This document shows positions 8,073 through 16,420 of a stretch of DNA of 64,000 nt, in pieces. A model generated the notes under the pieces. The model made no database searches. It was not told the DNA's origin and worked only from the letters and a program-made list of their open reading frames with translations. Position 1 is the stretch's first letter; every line of letters begins with the position of its first letter. The translations under genes were made by a program, and so were the position numbers. The DNA is from Tsuneonella flava (GTDB lineage Bacteria > Pseudomonadota > Alphaproteobacteria > Sphingomonadales > Sphingomonadaceae), in NCBI RefSeq assembly GCF_002870965.1, contig NZ_PHSO01000006.1:310001-374000 (forward strand), read 5' to 3'.

Positions 8073-9005
8073 TTACCCGAACAGTATCTTGGACAAGCGG
8101 CGGCGGGTCGAAACCACCCACGGGTCTTCCAGCCCGATCGCTTCGAATATCTGGAGCAGCTTGGCCTTCGCCGCACCTTCGTTCCATTCACGGTCGGTCG
8201 CGATCATCGCCAGCAGCGTATCGGCCGCGGCATCCCTGTCGCCCGCAGCATAGGCCGCCTCGGCATAGGCCAGCCCGGCATCCATGTCGGCGGGATTGGC
8301 CGATGCCGCATCGCGCAGCGCGGCCAGTTCGCTGTCATCCACTTGCGTCCCCGCCAGATCGAGCGCCGACATCGCTGTCTTCACCGCAGGATCGTCAGCT
8401 ACCTCGCCGGGCAGCGAAGCGGCGAACTGGCGCGCCTCTTCCACTTTGCCCGCGGCCACCAGTGCGCGGATCAGCCCGCCGCTGGCAGCGGCATTGTCGG
8501 GCACCATCTCCACCACTTGCATGAAAATGCCCGCCGCACGCTCCGCATCGCCTTCGGCCAGCACCTGTTCCGCCATCGTCACGAACTGCGATACATCGGG
8601 CGCTTGCTGCCCATCGGCGGCACCATCCTGCCCTGCCCCGGCTTCCACCGGCAATTGCGACAGAAGCTGATCGAGCATTTGTTTGAGCTGCGATTCGCTG
8701 CGCGCATTGGTCAGATCGGCAACCGGCTGCCCCTGGAACATGGCATAGACCGTGGGGATCGAGCGGACCTGAAACTGCGCGGCAATGAACTGTTCCTCGT
8801 CCACATTGACTTTGGCCAGCAGCACGCCCTTGTCGGCATATTCGCCGCACACTTTTTCCAGAACCGGGGTCAGCGCCTTGCACGGGCCGCACCATTCGGC
8901 CCAGAAATCGAGCACCACCAGCTTGCTCATCGATGGTTCGACCACCTGAGTGCGGAAGCGATCGACTGCCTTCTGTTCGTCGAGGTTGAGCCCCATGCTG
9001 GCCAC
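8073..9005 (-). CDS. YbbN/CnoX-type thioredoxin with TPR-like C-terminus
   Basis: 310 aa from the GTG at 9005, favoured because AGGGGA lies 6 bases upstream; the in-frame ATG at 8996 would be 15 bases away. Residues about 28-130 are a thioredoxin domain with intact WCGPC (Cys39, Cys42) and the cis-Pro region SIPTVYAMF. The remainder is helical, with TPR-like repeats typical of YbbN (co-chaperone/CnoX). E. coli YbbN has a redox-inactive site, but many alphaproteobacterial relatives keep both cysteines, as here, so reductase activity is plausible. It is followed at once by the LON-domain gene. Confidence 0.88.
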   Translation of the reverse strand: MASMGLNLDEQKAVDRFRTQVVEPSMSKLVVLDFWAEWCGPCKALTPVLEKVCGEYADKGVLLAKVNVDEEQFIAAQFQVRSIPTVYAMFQGQPVADLTNARSESQLKQMLDQLLSQLPVEAGAGQDGAADGQQAPDVSQFVTMAEQVLAEGDAERAAGIFMQVVEMVPDNAAASGGLIRALVAAGKVEEARQFAASLPGEVADDPAVKTAMSALDLAGTQVDDSELAALRDAASANPADMDAGLAYAEAAYAAGDRDAAADTLLAMIATDREWNEGAAKAKLLQIFEAIGLEDPWVVSTRRRLSKILFG

Positions 9006-9205
9006 GTTCAGTCCCCTAATCCGTTTGTCACTTGAATATATACGAATACCCAATGTGGGCGTTTGCGCTGCAATGTGAAGGGGAATTCGGCGGGAAGACA
9101 GGGGGTATGCAAATTGGCGAAAATTTCCCCTTGCAGGCCCGCGAACCCGCTGCTAATCGCCCGCCTCCCCGATCGGAGACGTCAGTTTCCGATCACGCCA
9201 AGTGA

Positions 9206-9280
9206 GCGGGCGTAGCTCAGGGGTAGAGCACAACCTTGCCAAGGTTGGGGTCGGGCGTTCGAATCGCCTCGCCCGCTCCA
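9206..9280 (+). tRNA. tRNA-Gly (anticodon GCC)
   Basis: A complete cloverleaf: acceptor stem GCGGGCG/CGCCCGC, D-arm with AGCTCAGGGGTAGAGCA, anticodon stem CAACC/GGTTG around the loop TTGCCAA (anticodon GCC), T-arm with GGTTCGAATC-like GCGTTCGAATCGC, discriminator T and an encoded CCA at 9278-9280. It reads glycine GGC and GGU codons. A T-rich stretch directly follows and could end transcription. The spacer after it carries interspersed repeats. Confidence 0.96.
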
Positions 9281-9360
9281 TTTTCTTACAGACATCGTCG
9301 GCATAATTGTCTCCCGTTATTCATCGGGGCGATTGGCCTATGCCGGAAGCGCTGCCCCTT

Positions 9361-9399
9361 TCGTCATTGCGAGGAGCGTTCAGGCGACGTGGCAATCCA
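9361..9399. repeat. interspersed TCGTCATTGCGAGGA-type repeat, copy 1
   Basis: It begins TCGTCATTGCGAGGAGCG and ends GACGTGGCAATCCAT, the two halves of a short imperfect palindrome that I know from intergenic regions of many sphingomonads and other bacteria. It is non-coding. A partial second copy lies 195 bp downstream in the same orientation. Confidence 0.75.
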
Positions 9400-9462
9400 T
9401 CGACCGCATATCGCCCCCTCGCAACCGATGCGATGGGAGAAGCGTCGGGTGATAGTGTGTCA

Positions 9463-9486
9463 CACGAAGGCACGAAGGCACGGAGG
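9463..9486 (+). repeat. three-unit 8-bp tandem repeat
   Basis: CACGAAGG at 9463-9470 and 9471-9478, then CACGGAGG at 9479-9486 (one change). The unit follows GTGTGTCA, and the block sits between the two copies of the interspersed repeat. I recall similar CACGAAGGCACGAAGG strings in sphingomonad intergenic DNA. Confidence 0.7.
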
Positions 9487-9555
9487 GGGTTTGGTGCGGG
9501 AGTAGAGGCGGCAGTGACGATGGTTGGCTAATATGATCGCGTGTATCCCCTCCCC

Positions 9556-9609
9556 TCGTCATTGCGAGGAACGGCAAGGGGAAAGCCCGGCGGCGCAATA
9601 GCTGGCAAT
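9556..9609. repeat. interspersed TCGTCATTGCGAGGA-type repeat, copy 2 (diverged)
   Basis: The first 15 bases are identical to copy 1 at 9361. The second half has decayed; GGCAATT at the end corresponds to GGCAATCC of copy 1. It lies 58 bp before ybeY. Confidence 0.6.
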
Positions 9610-9667
9610 TCTTCCACCCCCCATTCTCCCCATGACCTGCGGTGAAAACCCGCCTAAAGGCCCCGCT

Positions 9668-10156
9668 ATGGACGCGATTGTCGAAGTGGAAGACTGGCCC
9701 GACGCCGATTGGGAGGCGCTGGTGGTGCGCGTGGCGCAGGCGGCTGCTCAGGTCGAACCGGCGCTGGCCAATCCGCGGCTGCAGGTCAGCGTGCTGTTCA
9801 CCAGCGATGCCGAGGTCCACACGCTGAACCGCGAATGGCGTGAGCGGGACAGGCCGACCAACGTGCTCAGCTTCCCGATGCTGGAGCGCGAGGATCTTGT
9901 TCATCTCGACCCCGACGGGCCGCCTGAACTGCTGGGCGATATCGCGCTGGCGCACGAAACATGCGCGCGCGAAGCGGAGGAAAAGGGCGTGTCGCTGGCC
10001 GATCATGCCGCGCATCTGGTGGTGCACGGCCTGCTCCATCTGGCGGGCCACGACCATGTCGACAGCGATGCCCAGGCCGAAGCAATGGAGGCGCTGGAGA
10101 CAAAGGCGCTTGCCTTTATCGGCCTTGGCAACCCATATGACGAAGCTGACCAGTAA
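9668..10156 (+). CDS. ybeY: endoribonuclease/rRNA maturation factor YbeY
   Basis: 162 aa from the ATG at 9668; an in-frame ATG 36 bases upstream is less likely because family N-termini begin close to the IVEVEDWPDADW stretch. The zinc-binding H-x3-H-x5-H is intact as His120, His124 and His130 in HGLLHLAGHDH, and the RPTNVLSFP motif is present. YbeY takes part in 16S rRNA 3' processing and ribosome quality control. The next gene, a CorC-type protein, follows 20 bp later; the ybeY-corC pairing is widely conserved. Confidence 0.95.
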   Translation: MDAIVEVEDWPDADWEALVVRVAQAAAQVEPALANPRLQVSVLFTSDAEVHTLNREWRERDRPTNVLSFPMLEREDLVHLDPDGPPELLGDIALAHETCAREAEEKGVSLADHAAHLVVHGLLHLAGHDHVDSDAQAEAMEALETKALAFIGLGNPYDEADQ

Positions 10157-10176
10157 GAGGGCCACGACGAAGGACC

Positions 10177-11097
10177 ATGTCCGATACCGATTCCCAACCG
10201 GGAGACGCGGAAAGTAGCCGCGGGCTGTGGCCCGCGATCCGCAAACTATTCGATCACGACGAAGGCGAACGTTCGCTGCGCGAACAGCTCGAAGAAGCGA
10301 TCGACGAACACGATGCCGCGCATGTCGGTGAAGCCGATGCGCCGTCGGCCACGGGCGACCTGTCGCTGGTGGAACGGCAGATGCTGCGTAACCTGCTGCA
10401 TTTTTCGGAACACGATGCCGACGATGTGGCGGTGCCGCGCGGCGAAATCATCGCCATCGATGCCGCCAGTTCGTGGGACGAAGTGGTCGATGCGTTTTCC
10501 GAAAACGGCCATTCGCGCCTGCCGGTCTATCGCGATTCGCTCGATACCGTGATCGGCATGATCCATATCAAGGACGTGTTCCCCTATCTGGCGGAAAAGC
10601 GCACTCCCCCGGCGGACTGGACGGTGTTGCTGCGCCAGCCACTGTTCGTGCCGCAAACCCGCAACGCGCTGGATGTGCTGGCCGACATGCGCCAGCAACG
10701 CACCCATCTGGCGGTCGTGCTCGATGAATATTCGGGCACCGACGGGATTATCACGATCGAAGATCTGGTCGAAGAAATCGTCGGCGAAATCGAGGACGAG
10801 CACGACGACGAGCCCGAAGAGATGATGATCGCCCTGCCCGACGGGCAGTGGGATTGCGATGCCCGTGCCGAGCTGGAAGACATCGCAGAAACCATCGATC
10901 CGCGTCTGGCCGAAGTGGAAGAATCGGTCGACACTCTGGGCGGGCTGACATTCGTGCTGGCCGAACAGGTGCCGCCGGTGGGCACTGTCGTCGCCCATCC
11001 CAGCGGGTGGCAGATCGAAGTGACCGATGGCGATGAAACCCACGTCAAACGGCTGCGGCTGCATCCGCCCGCCGGTGGAGAAGACCCGGAAAGTTAA
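10177..11097 (+). CDS. CorC/HlyC-type CBS-domain protein
   Basis: 306 aa. An acidic N-terminal region is followed by two CBS domains (about residues 80-140 and 145-200, including VPRGEIIAIDA and VLDEYSGTDGIITIEDLVEE), then a C-terminal CorC_HlyC transporter-associated domain (about 222-300). There are no membrane segments, so this is the soluble CorC/YbeX type rather than a membrane hemolysin-III-like protein. It is linked to magnesium and cobalt homeostasis or to ribosome function through its neighbour YbeY. It starts 20 bp after ybeY and is probably in the same operon. Confidence 0.9.
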   Translation: MSDTDSQPGDAESSRGLWPAIRKLFDHDEGERSLREQLEEAIDEHDAAHVGEADAPSATGDLSLVERQMLRNLLHFSEHDADDVAVPRGEIIAIDAASSWDEVVDAFSENGHSRLPVYRDSLDTVIGMIHIKDVFPYLAEKRTPPADWTVLLRQPLFVPQTRNALDVLADMRQQRTHLAVVLDEYSGTDGIITIEDLVEEIVGEIEDEHDDEPEEMMIALPDGQWDCDARAELEDIAETIDPRLAEVEESVDTLGGLTFVLAEQVPPVGTVVAHPSGWQIEVTDGDETHVKRLRLHPPAGGEDPES

Positions 11098-11181
11098 CGG
11101 AAACCGGCGGTCCACAGGTTAACTTGTGCAACTGCGAACAAGCATCTCGACAACCGCCCGCTTTCGCATCATCATCCCGCT

Positions 11182-12063
11182 ATGTCCCGCCGTCTTCCCC
11201 CTTTGCGCGCCCTGGAGGCTTTTCTGCGTGTCGTCCGCCTCGGATCGGCGCGCGCTGCGGCGGCGGAACTCAGCCTCAGCCCCTCGGCTCTGTCGCGCCG
11301 CATCGGCACGCTGGAAGAATTCGTCGGCAAGAAACTGTTCACCCGCGCGCATCAGGCGATGCAGCTGACCGACGATGGCCGTTCGTTCTTCGAAGCGGTC
11401 GCGCCGCATATCGAAGCGCTGGCGGCGGCGGTCGAAAATCAGTCGGATAATCTGGGCGTCATGCGGCTGAAGCTGGGCGTGCTGCCGCTGTTCGGCGGGC
11501 AGCGGCTGTTCCCGCGCCTGTCCGAACTGCGTAAACGCCATCCCCGGCTGCATATCGATATCGATACCGGCCCGCATTTGCTCGACCGCGTGGGCGATAC
11601 GCTGGATGCCGCCATCGTTCTGCTGAGAGACCCGGACCCGGCGTTGCATGCGGTGCGGCTCGATCACAACCGCGTCTATGCCATCGCATCGGAAGAAATC
11701 GCCGCCGAAGTCGGCAATGTGCCCGACAAGGCGACACTGGCGCGGCAGACTTTCCTGATTCACAACGAACTGCCCGACAGTTTCACCGCATGGCGCGAAG
11801 CCATCGGGCTGAAAGATTTCGAACCGGCCGCCATCGATCATTACGATTCGGGCCAGTTGCTGCTGGAAGCGGCGGCGCAGGGGCTGGGCATCGCCATCAT
11901 GCACGACGATCACTTCAAGCGATCGGGCGACCGGCGGCTGGCGCGGCTGTTCGATATCGATGTCGAAAGCCCCTATTCCTACTGGTTCGTATGCCGCCCG
12001 CGCGATCTGGAACAGCGGCAGGTGCGGCTGTTCCACGACTGGCTGGTGAAAGCCGGGCTGTAA
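11182..12063 (+). CDS. LysR family transcriptional regulator
   Basis: 293 aa. The N-terminal winged HTH is clear (residues 5-64: LPPLRALEAFLRVVRLGSAR, AAAELSLSPSALSRRIGTLE), followed by the linker helix and a LysR effector domain to the end. The PPLRALEAF opening is typical of the GcvA/AmpR-like branch. No obvious divergent target lies beside it: upstream is the CorC-type gene in the same orientation and downstream an EcsC-type gene 70 bp away. The effector is unknown; it may regulate the EcsC-type gene or distant genes. Confidence 0.88.
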   Translation: MSRRLPPLRALEAFLRVVRLGSARAAAAELSLSPSALSRRIGTLEEFVGKKLFTRAHQAMQLTDDGRSFFEAVAPHIEALAAAVENQSDNLGVMRLKLGVLPLFGGQRLFPRLSELRKRHPRLHIDIDTGPHLLDRVGDTLDAAIVLLRDPDPALHAVRLDHNRVYAIASEEIAAEVGNVPDKATLARQTFLIHNELPDSFTAWREAIGLKDFEPAAIDHYDSGQLLLEAAAQGLGIAIMHDDHFKRSGDRRLARLFDIDVESPYSYWFVCRPRDLEQRQVRLFHDWLVKAGL

Positions 12064-12133
12064 CGCGGCAGTTCGCCAACCGGCTTGCTGGCCAGTTGCG
12101 GAACAGGCGCCCTTTCCAACAGTTATCCCCTTG

Positions 12134-12859
12134 ATGGATATCGCAAAAGAACAGCAGGCCTTTCGCAAGGCGCGCCCTTCCTTCCTCGGCCGCGGAATCG
12201 AGCGGCTGACCAACCCATTTGGCAAGGCGCTGTCGGCAATGGTGCCCGATGCACTGGTCGATGCCGTGATCAAGGGGATCGATGCGGCAACAACCGCCCC
12301 TGCCCTCACCCGCTTCCGCCACGATCCCGCCGATCTGGAGGCCAGCCGCGAAGCAGCCCGCCGGGTCGAGCGGCTGGCGAAGAACGTCAACGGCGCCACC
12401 GGCGCGGCGGCGGGGTTCGGCGGGGCGATTTTCGCCGGGGTCGATGTGCCCACCTCGATCGCCATCGCGCTCCGCAATATCCGCGATACCGGCCGCGCCT
12501 ATGGCTACGATGGGAAGGGGCCGGAAGAAAAGCTGTTCCGCCTGAGAATTCTCGAACTCGCCGCTATCGACGATCCCAAACTGCGCGCCGAACGCATCGC
12601 TGCGCTGGAAGCGGCGATTGCACCCGACGGATCGCTGCTGCCGGTTTCCGCCGATGCCAGCAGCGCAATGGTCGATGCCACGGTCGAACGGCTTTCGCGC
12701 GCGATCGCCTTCGCTTCGTTCCGCAAGCGGATGGGGATGCTGGTGCCGGTGGCCGGATCGGCGGTTGGGCTGATGGTCAACCGGTCATTTCAGGCCGATG
12801 TGGCCAAAACCGCCCGCTTTGCCTTTCAGGAAAGGCGGCTGAGGGGCGCTGCCGTGTGA
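12134..12859 (+). CDS. EcsC family protein
   Basis: 241 aa from the ATG at 12134 (a TTG directly before it is in frame). Family features include the SFLGRGIERLTNPFGKALSA start, long amphipathic helices, the small-residue stretch GATGAAAGFGGAIFAGVDVP, which may insert in the membrane, and VPVAGSAVGLMVNRSFQ near the end. EcsC proteins are membrane-associated and named after the B. subtilis ecs operon; their activity is unknown. The gene ends at a strong bidirectional terminator. Confidence 0.82.
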   Translation: MDIAKEQQAFRKARPSFLGRGIERLTNPFGKALSAMVPDALVDAVIKGIDAATTAPALTRFRHDPADLEASREAARRVERLAKNVNGATGAAAGFGGAIFAGVDVPTSIAIALRNIRDTGRAYGYDGKGPEEKLFRLRILELAAIDDPKLRAERIAALEAAIAPDGSLLPVSADASSAMVDATVERLSRAIAFASFRKRMGMLVPVAGSAVGLMVNRSFQADVAKTARFAFQERRLRGAAV

Positions 12860-12898
12860 TTGCGAGGCTGTGTCCGACGATATCTAGTGGTTATCTGT

Positions 12899-12937
12899 AA
12901 AAAAGGGCGACCTTGGCAGGCCGCCCTTTTCTTTTTC
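12899..12937. terminator. bidirectional intrinsic terminator
   Basis: AAAAGGGCG pairs with CGCCCTTTT around a short loop, followed on the plus strand by CTTTTTC and on the minus strand by a T-run. It separates the convergent EcsC-type and peptidylprolyl isomerase genes. Confidence 0.88.
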
Positions 12938-12977
12938 GTTACTTTTCTGCCTCTTACGAGACATATATAGTGGTGAA

Positions 12978-13442
12978 TTACGAGACAACCGCTTTGACGA
13001 TCTTGCCCGGTTCACGCGGCGGTTCGCCCTTGGGCAGCGCGTCGATGTGTTCCATCCCGCTTTCGACCTGGCCCCACACGGTGTACTGCCGGTCGAGGAA
13101 GCGGGCATCGTCGAAACATATGAAAAACTGGCTGTTTGCGCTGTTCGGATCTTGCGTGCGCGCCATCGAACACGTGCCGCGAACGTGCGGTTCGGCGTTG
13201 AATTCCTGCGCCAGATCGGGCTTGTCGCTGCCGCTCATCCCTGTGCCGGTCGGATCACCGCCCTGCGCCATGAATCCGGGGATCACGCGGTGGAAAACCA
13301 CCCCGTCATAAAATCCTTCACCGGCAAGTTCTGCAATACGTTCAACGTGGTTAGGCGCCAGATCGGGGCGCAGCTTGATAACGACATCGCCGCTCTCTCC
13401 GTTTCCGGTATCGAGCGTGAAAGTCAGCTTTTCGGCGGCCAT
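12978..13442 (-). CDS. cyclophilin-type peptidylprolyl isomerase
   Basis: 154 aa from the ATG at 13442, chosen because AGGAGA lies 6 bases upstream; the longer reading frame has no such site. The whole protein is a single cyclophilin domain with FHRVIPGFMAQGGDPTGTG, FNAEPHVRGTCSMARTQDPN and SQFFICF, covering the catalytic Arg, the Gln and the substrate pocket. It lacks a signal peptide and is probably cytoplasmic. It catalyses cis-trans isomerisation of prolyl bonds and assists folding. Divergent from mgtE, with about 100 bp between them. Confidence 0.92.
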   Translation of the reverse strand: MAAEKLTFTLDTGNGESGDVVIKLRPDLAPNHVERIAELAGEGFYDGVVFHRVIPGFMAQGGDPTGTGMSGSDKPDLAQEFNAEPHVRGTCSMARTQDPNSANSQFFICFDDARFLDRQYTVWGQVESGMEHIDALPKGEPPREPGKIVKAVVS

Positions 13443-13541
13443 CGGGGTCTCCTGTTCAATGGTTCGCCGCCGATATAGGTTGCCAGACGACAATGTCACC
13501 CGCTGCTTGCGTTTCGCGAGCGCCCGCCTAGAGCAGTCGGG

Positions 13542-14996
13542 ATGGCGAGCGACGATCTGATCGACGAAGAGCTGCGGCGGGATTCGCCGGAGGAAGGCGG
13601 CAAGCCGGACGACCGCGTCGACGACGAACGCCACGACGAAGAAAACCGGCTGAAGCCCGAATTCGTCCGCCGCGTCGTCGATGCACTGGAAGATGGCGAC
13701 AAGTCAGAGGTTTACGACCTCGTCGAACCGCTCCACCCGGCCGACGTGGCCGACTTGTTCGAGCTGGTCGGGCGCGAAGATCGCTCGGCTCTGGCAGAGG
13801 CCGTGTCGGACCTGCTGTCGAGCGAAGTGATCTCCGAACTGAACGATTATGTCCGCGAGGATATGATCGACGCACTGCCCGCCTATGCAGTTGCGGAAAT
13901 TGCCGAACAGCTCGAAACCGATGACGCGGTTCAGCTGATCGAAGATCTCGATCCGCGCGATCAGGCCGCCGTTCTGGCAGAGATGGAGCCGGAAGACCGC
14001 GCCGCTATCGAAAGCGCGCTGTCATACCCCGAAGAAACCGCCGGTCGTTTGATGCAGCGCGAATTTGTCGCGGTGCCAGAACACATTACCGTTGGCGACC
14101 TGATCGATTTCCTGCGCGACGAAGCCAGCGACCCCGATGCTTTGCCGACCGATTTCTTCGAAATATTCGTGGTCGATCCCGCGCACCGCCCGGTCGGCAC
14201 CTGCCAGCTGAGCTGGATCCTGCGAACCCCGCGCCACATCGGGCTGACCGATGTAATGAAGCGCGACCAGACTCTGATCCCGGTGACTGCGGACCAGGAA
14301 GAAGTCGCGCTTATGTTCCAGAAATACGGGCTGATTTCCGCCGCCGTGGTGGACGAAGCCGGGCGACTGGTCGGACAGATGACAGTGGACGACGTGGTCC
14401 ACATCATCTCCGAAGAAGCGGGCGAAGACGCGCTGCTGCTGTCCGGTGCAGGCGATGGCGACATTAACGAACCGATCCTGCTGACAGTCCGCGCACGGTT
14501 GAGCTGGCTGGTCATCAATCTCGGCACGGCGATGCTGGCGGCATCGGTTGTCAGTTATTTTCAAGACGCTATCGCGAAATTCGCATTGCTGGCGGTGCTG
14601 ATGCCGATCGTATCGGGAATGGGCGGCAATGCCGGCACTCAAACATTGGCGGTGACAGTGCGCGCGCTTGCCACCAACCAGTTGACCAGTGCCAACACCT
14701 GGCGCGCCATTGGCCGCGAACTCACCATTGCCAGTGCCAATGGTGTGGCGCTGGCGATCCTGATCGGCGGAGGCACTGCGCTGGTATTCGATAATCCGCT
14801 GCTAGGTGCCGTGATTGGAACGGCCATGATTATCAACAACCTGACCGCCGGAATGGCCGGGATCGCGGTGCCCGTTACGCTCGAACGACTGCGGATCGAT
14901 CCGGCTGTGTCGTCCGCTGTATTTGTGACCACGGCGACAGACGTGATGGGCTTCTTCTCGTTCCTTGGGCTGGCGGTGCTGACGGGACTGGCCTGA
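13542..14996 (+). CDS. mgtE: magnesium transporter MgtE
   Basis: 484 aa. An acidic N-terminal domain (to about 165) is followed by paired CBS domains (about 170-300: QREFVAVPEHITVGDLIDFL and VDEAGRLVGQMTVDDVVHII) and five membrane helices (about 315-480) with the signature MPIVSGMGGNAGTQTLAVTVRAL. The cytosolic domain closes the pore when Mg is plentiful. The domain order and length are complete. A T-run leader or Mg riboswitch was not seen upstream. The next gene follows 38 bp later. Confidence 0.94.
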   Translation: MASDDLIDEELRRDSPEEGGKPDDRVDDERHDEENRLKPEFVRRVVDALEDGDKSEVYDLVEPLHPADVADLFELVGREDRSALAEAVSDLLSSEVISELNDYVREDMIDALPAYAVAEIAEQLETDDAVQLIEDLDPRDQAAVLAEMEPEDRAAIESALSYPEETAGRLMQREFVAVPEHITVGDLIDFLRDEASDPDALPTDFFEIFVVDPAHRPVGTCQLSWILRTPRHIGLTDVMKRDQTLIPVTADQEEVALMFQKYGLISAAVVDEAGRLVGQMTVDDVVHIISEEAGEDALLLSGAGDGDINEPILLTVRARLSWLVINLGTAMLAASVVSYFQDAIAKFALLAVLMPIVSGMGGNAGTQTLAVTVRALATNQLTSANTWRAIGRELTIASANGVALAILIGGGTALVFDNPLLGAVIGTAMIINNLTAGMAGIAVPVTLERLRIDPAVSSAVFVTTATDVMGFFSFLGLAVLTGLA

Positions 14997-15034
14997 CGTT
15001 GCAAGCGGGCGGGCAGGCACTATGTCAGGTGCCC

Positions 15035-15427
15035 ATGCCGCTATCGATGACCAAGATCGCCTATCGCTCCAAGAGCCTCGATTCACTGCGGAATTGGGTG
15101 GAAGCGGGGCCAGAGGCACATATGCGAACCCGCTATCTGCCCAAGCGCCACGAAGAGATGATCGGCGGATCGCTCTATTGGATCATGGACCACACCATTG
15201 TCGCCCGCTGCGAAATTCTCGGTTTCGAACAACGGCCTGACAGCCATTGGACCATCCGCCTCGCCCCCAAGCTGATCCGGGTGGAGCCGCGCCCCAAACG
15301 CGCCCATCAGGGCTGGCGCTATCTGGCGGAGGAGGACGCCCCGCGCGACCTGGCGGATGGGGAGGAACCCGGCGATGTCATGCCCGGAAGGCTGGCGGGC
15401 AAGCTCAGTAAACTGGGACTGATCTAG
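15035..15427 (+). CDS. DUF1489 family protein
   Basis: 130 aa from the ATG at 15035 (MPLSMTKIAYRSKSLDSLRN). The family stretch TRYLPKRHEEMIGGSLYWI is intact, followed by HTIVARCEILGF and the Trp-containing IRLAPKLIRVEP. DUF1489 proteins are small soluble proteins nearly confined to alphaproteobacteria, with no known function. The start is 38 bp after mgtE, so the two are probably co-transcribed. Confidence 0.85.
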   Translation: MPLSMTKIAYRSKSLDSLRNWVEAGPEAHMRTRYLPKRHEEMIGGSLYWIMDHTIVARCEILGFEQRPDSHWTIRLAPKLIRVEPRPKRAHQGWRYLAEEDAPRDLADGEEPGDVMPGRLAGKLSKLGLI

Positions 15428-15589
15428 AGGATTGATCTGGAGGGAATAATTCCCCTCCGCCACTCAGAAACCCCGCACAACCGCCCTTTCCATTGCCGTT
15501 TTGCGGACAATGGAGGTGCGAGGAAGTAGTTTTCATCGCTCATCCCAAAGCGAACGACAATTGCACCCGGCCGCAATCCGGCGCAGATA

Positions 15590-15616
15590 TTCGAATGGCT
15601 CGCTCTCGCATTCGAA
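15590..15616. promoter_or_regulatory. candidate operator, TTCGAATG-N11-CATTCGAA
   Basis: A perfect 8-bp inverted repeat with an 11-bp spacer, ending 30 bp before the start of the TSUP permease gene. Symmetry, spacing and position fit a binding site for a dimeric repressor. No known factor is assigned. Confidence 0.4.
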
Positions 15617-15646
15617 AGGCTACGCCCGATCACAGACCTGTTTGCC

Positions 15647-16420
15647 ATGATCGATCTGCCATACGCGATGGCCGGGCTGCTCGTCGGTCTGCTGATCGGG
15701 ATGACCGGGGTCGGCGGCGGATCGTTGATGACACCGCTGCTGGTGCTGATGTTTGGCGTGGCGCCGCAAACCGCCGTGGGCACCGATCTGCTGTTCGCGG
15801 CAGTGACCAAGACCGTGGGGGTTGGCGTCCACCACGGACGGCAAACGATCGACTGGAAGATCGTCCGCCGCCTCGCCATCGGCAGCATTCCGGCGGTACT
15901 CTTTACACTGATCGCGCTCAATGTGTTCGGGCAATTGGGCAAGAATACGAGCCATATGGTCCTGATCGCGCTCGGCGCATTGCTGCTGATCACATCGGTC
16001 GGGTTGCTGTTTCAGCGGCGCCTGATGACGTATGGCGCAACGCACCAGTTCGCGCACTCGGCCGACAGTTTCGCGCCCACGGTGATGCTCGGCGCGGTGC
16101 TCGGCTTGCTGGTGACGATTACTTCGGTCGGTGCAGGTGCGATCGGAGCGACGATCCTGCTGCTGCTGTACCGCCGCATTCCCGTGGCGCGGATCGTCGG
16201 CAGCGATATTGCCCATGCCGTGCCACTGGCGCTGATCGCCGGGGCCGGTCACTGGCTGCTGGGCAGCGTCGATTTCGCTTTGTTGCTGACTCTGCTGGTC
16301 GGATCGATCCCCGGCGTAATCGCAGGCAGCCTGCTATCCAGCCACGCGCCGGAACGGTTCCTGCAACTGATGCTGGCCGCAATTCTGGCGGTGTCCGGCG
16401 TGCGACTGCTTATGAGCTGA
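15647..16420 (+). CDS. TSUP (TauE/SafE) family permease
   Basis: 257 aa with seven or eight hydrophobic segments and two internal repeats. The first repeat carries GMTGVGGGSLMTPLL and the second GLLVTITSVGAGAIGATIL, the paired Gly-rich motifs of the TauE/SafE family. Members export or import sulfur-containing anions or organic acids; the substrate cannot be told from sequence. A perfect dyad lies just upstream. The last 11 bases overlap the 3' end of the convergent FrnE-type gene. Confidence 0.87.
   Translation: MIDLPYAMAGLLVGLLIGMTGVGGGSLMTPLLVLMFGVAPQTAVGTDLLFAAVTKTVGVGVHHGRQTIDWKIVRRLAIGSIPAVLFTLIALNVFGQLGKNTSHMVLIALGALLLITSVGLLFQRRLMTYGATHQFAHSADSFAPTVMLGAVLGLLVTITSVGAGAIGATILLLLYRRIPVARIVGSDIAHAVPLALIAGAGHWLLGSVDFALLLTLLVGSIPGVIAGSLLSSHAPERFLQLMLAAILAVSGVRLLMS

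Larger units (their letters stand above)
9281..9667. other. repeat-rich spacer after tRNA-Gly
   Basis: 387 bp without a gene. It holds two copies of TCGTCATTGCGAGGA (9361-9375 and 9556-9570), the first followed by GACGTGGCAATCCAT in the usual arrangement of this widespread intergenic repeat, and a three-unit tandem of CACGAAGG. Reading frames here are created by the repeats. No integrase or attachment-site duplication of the tRNA 3' end was found within the window. Confidence 0.7.

Noticed and set aside
9361-9570. CRISPR array in the tRNA-Gly spacer
   Set aside because: Only two copies 195 bp apart, with one decayed half and no regular spacers.
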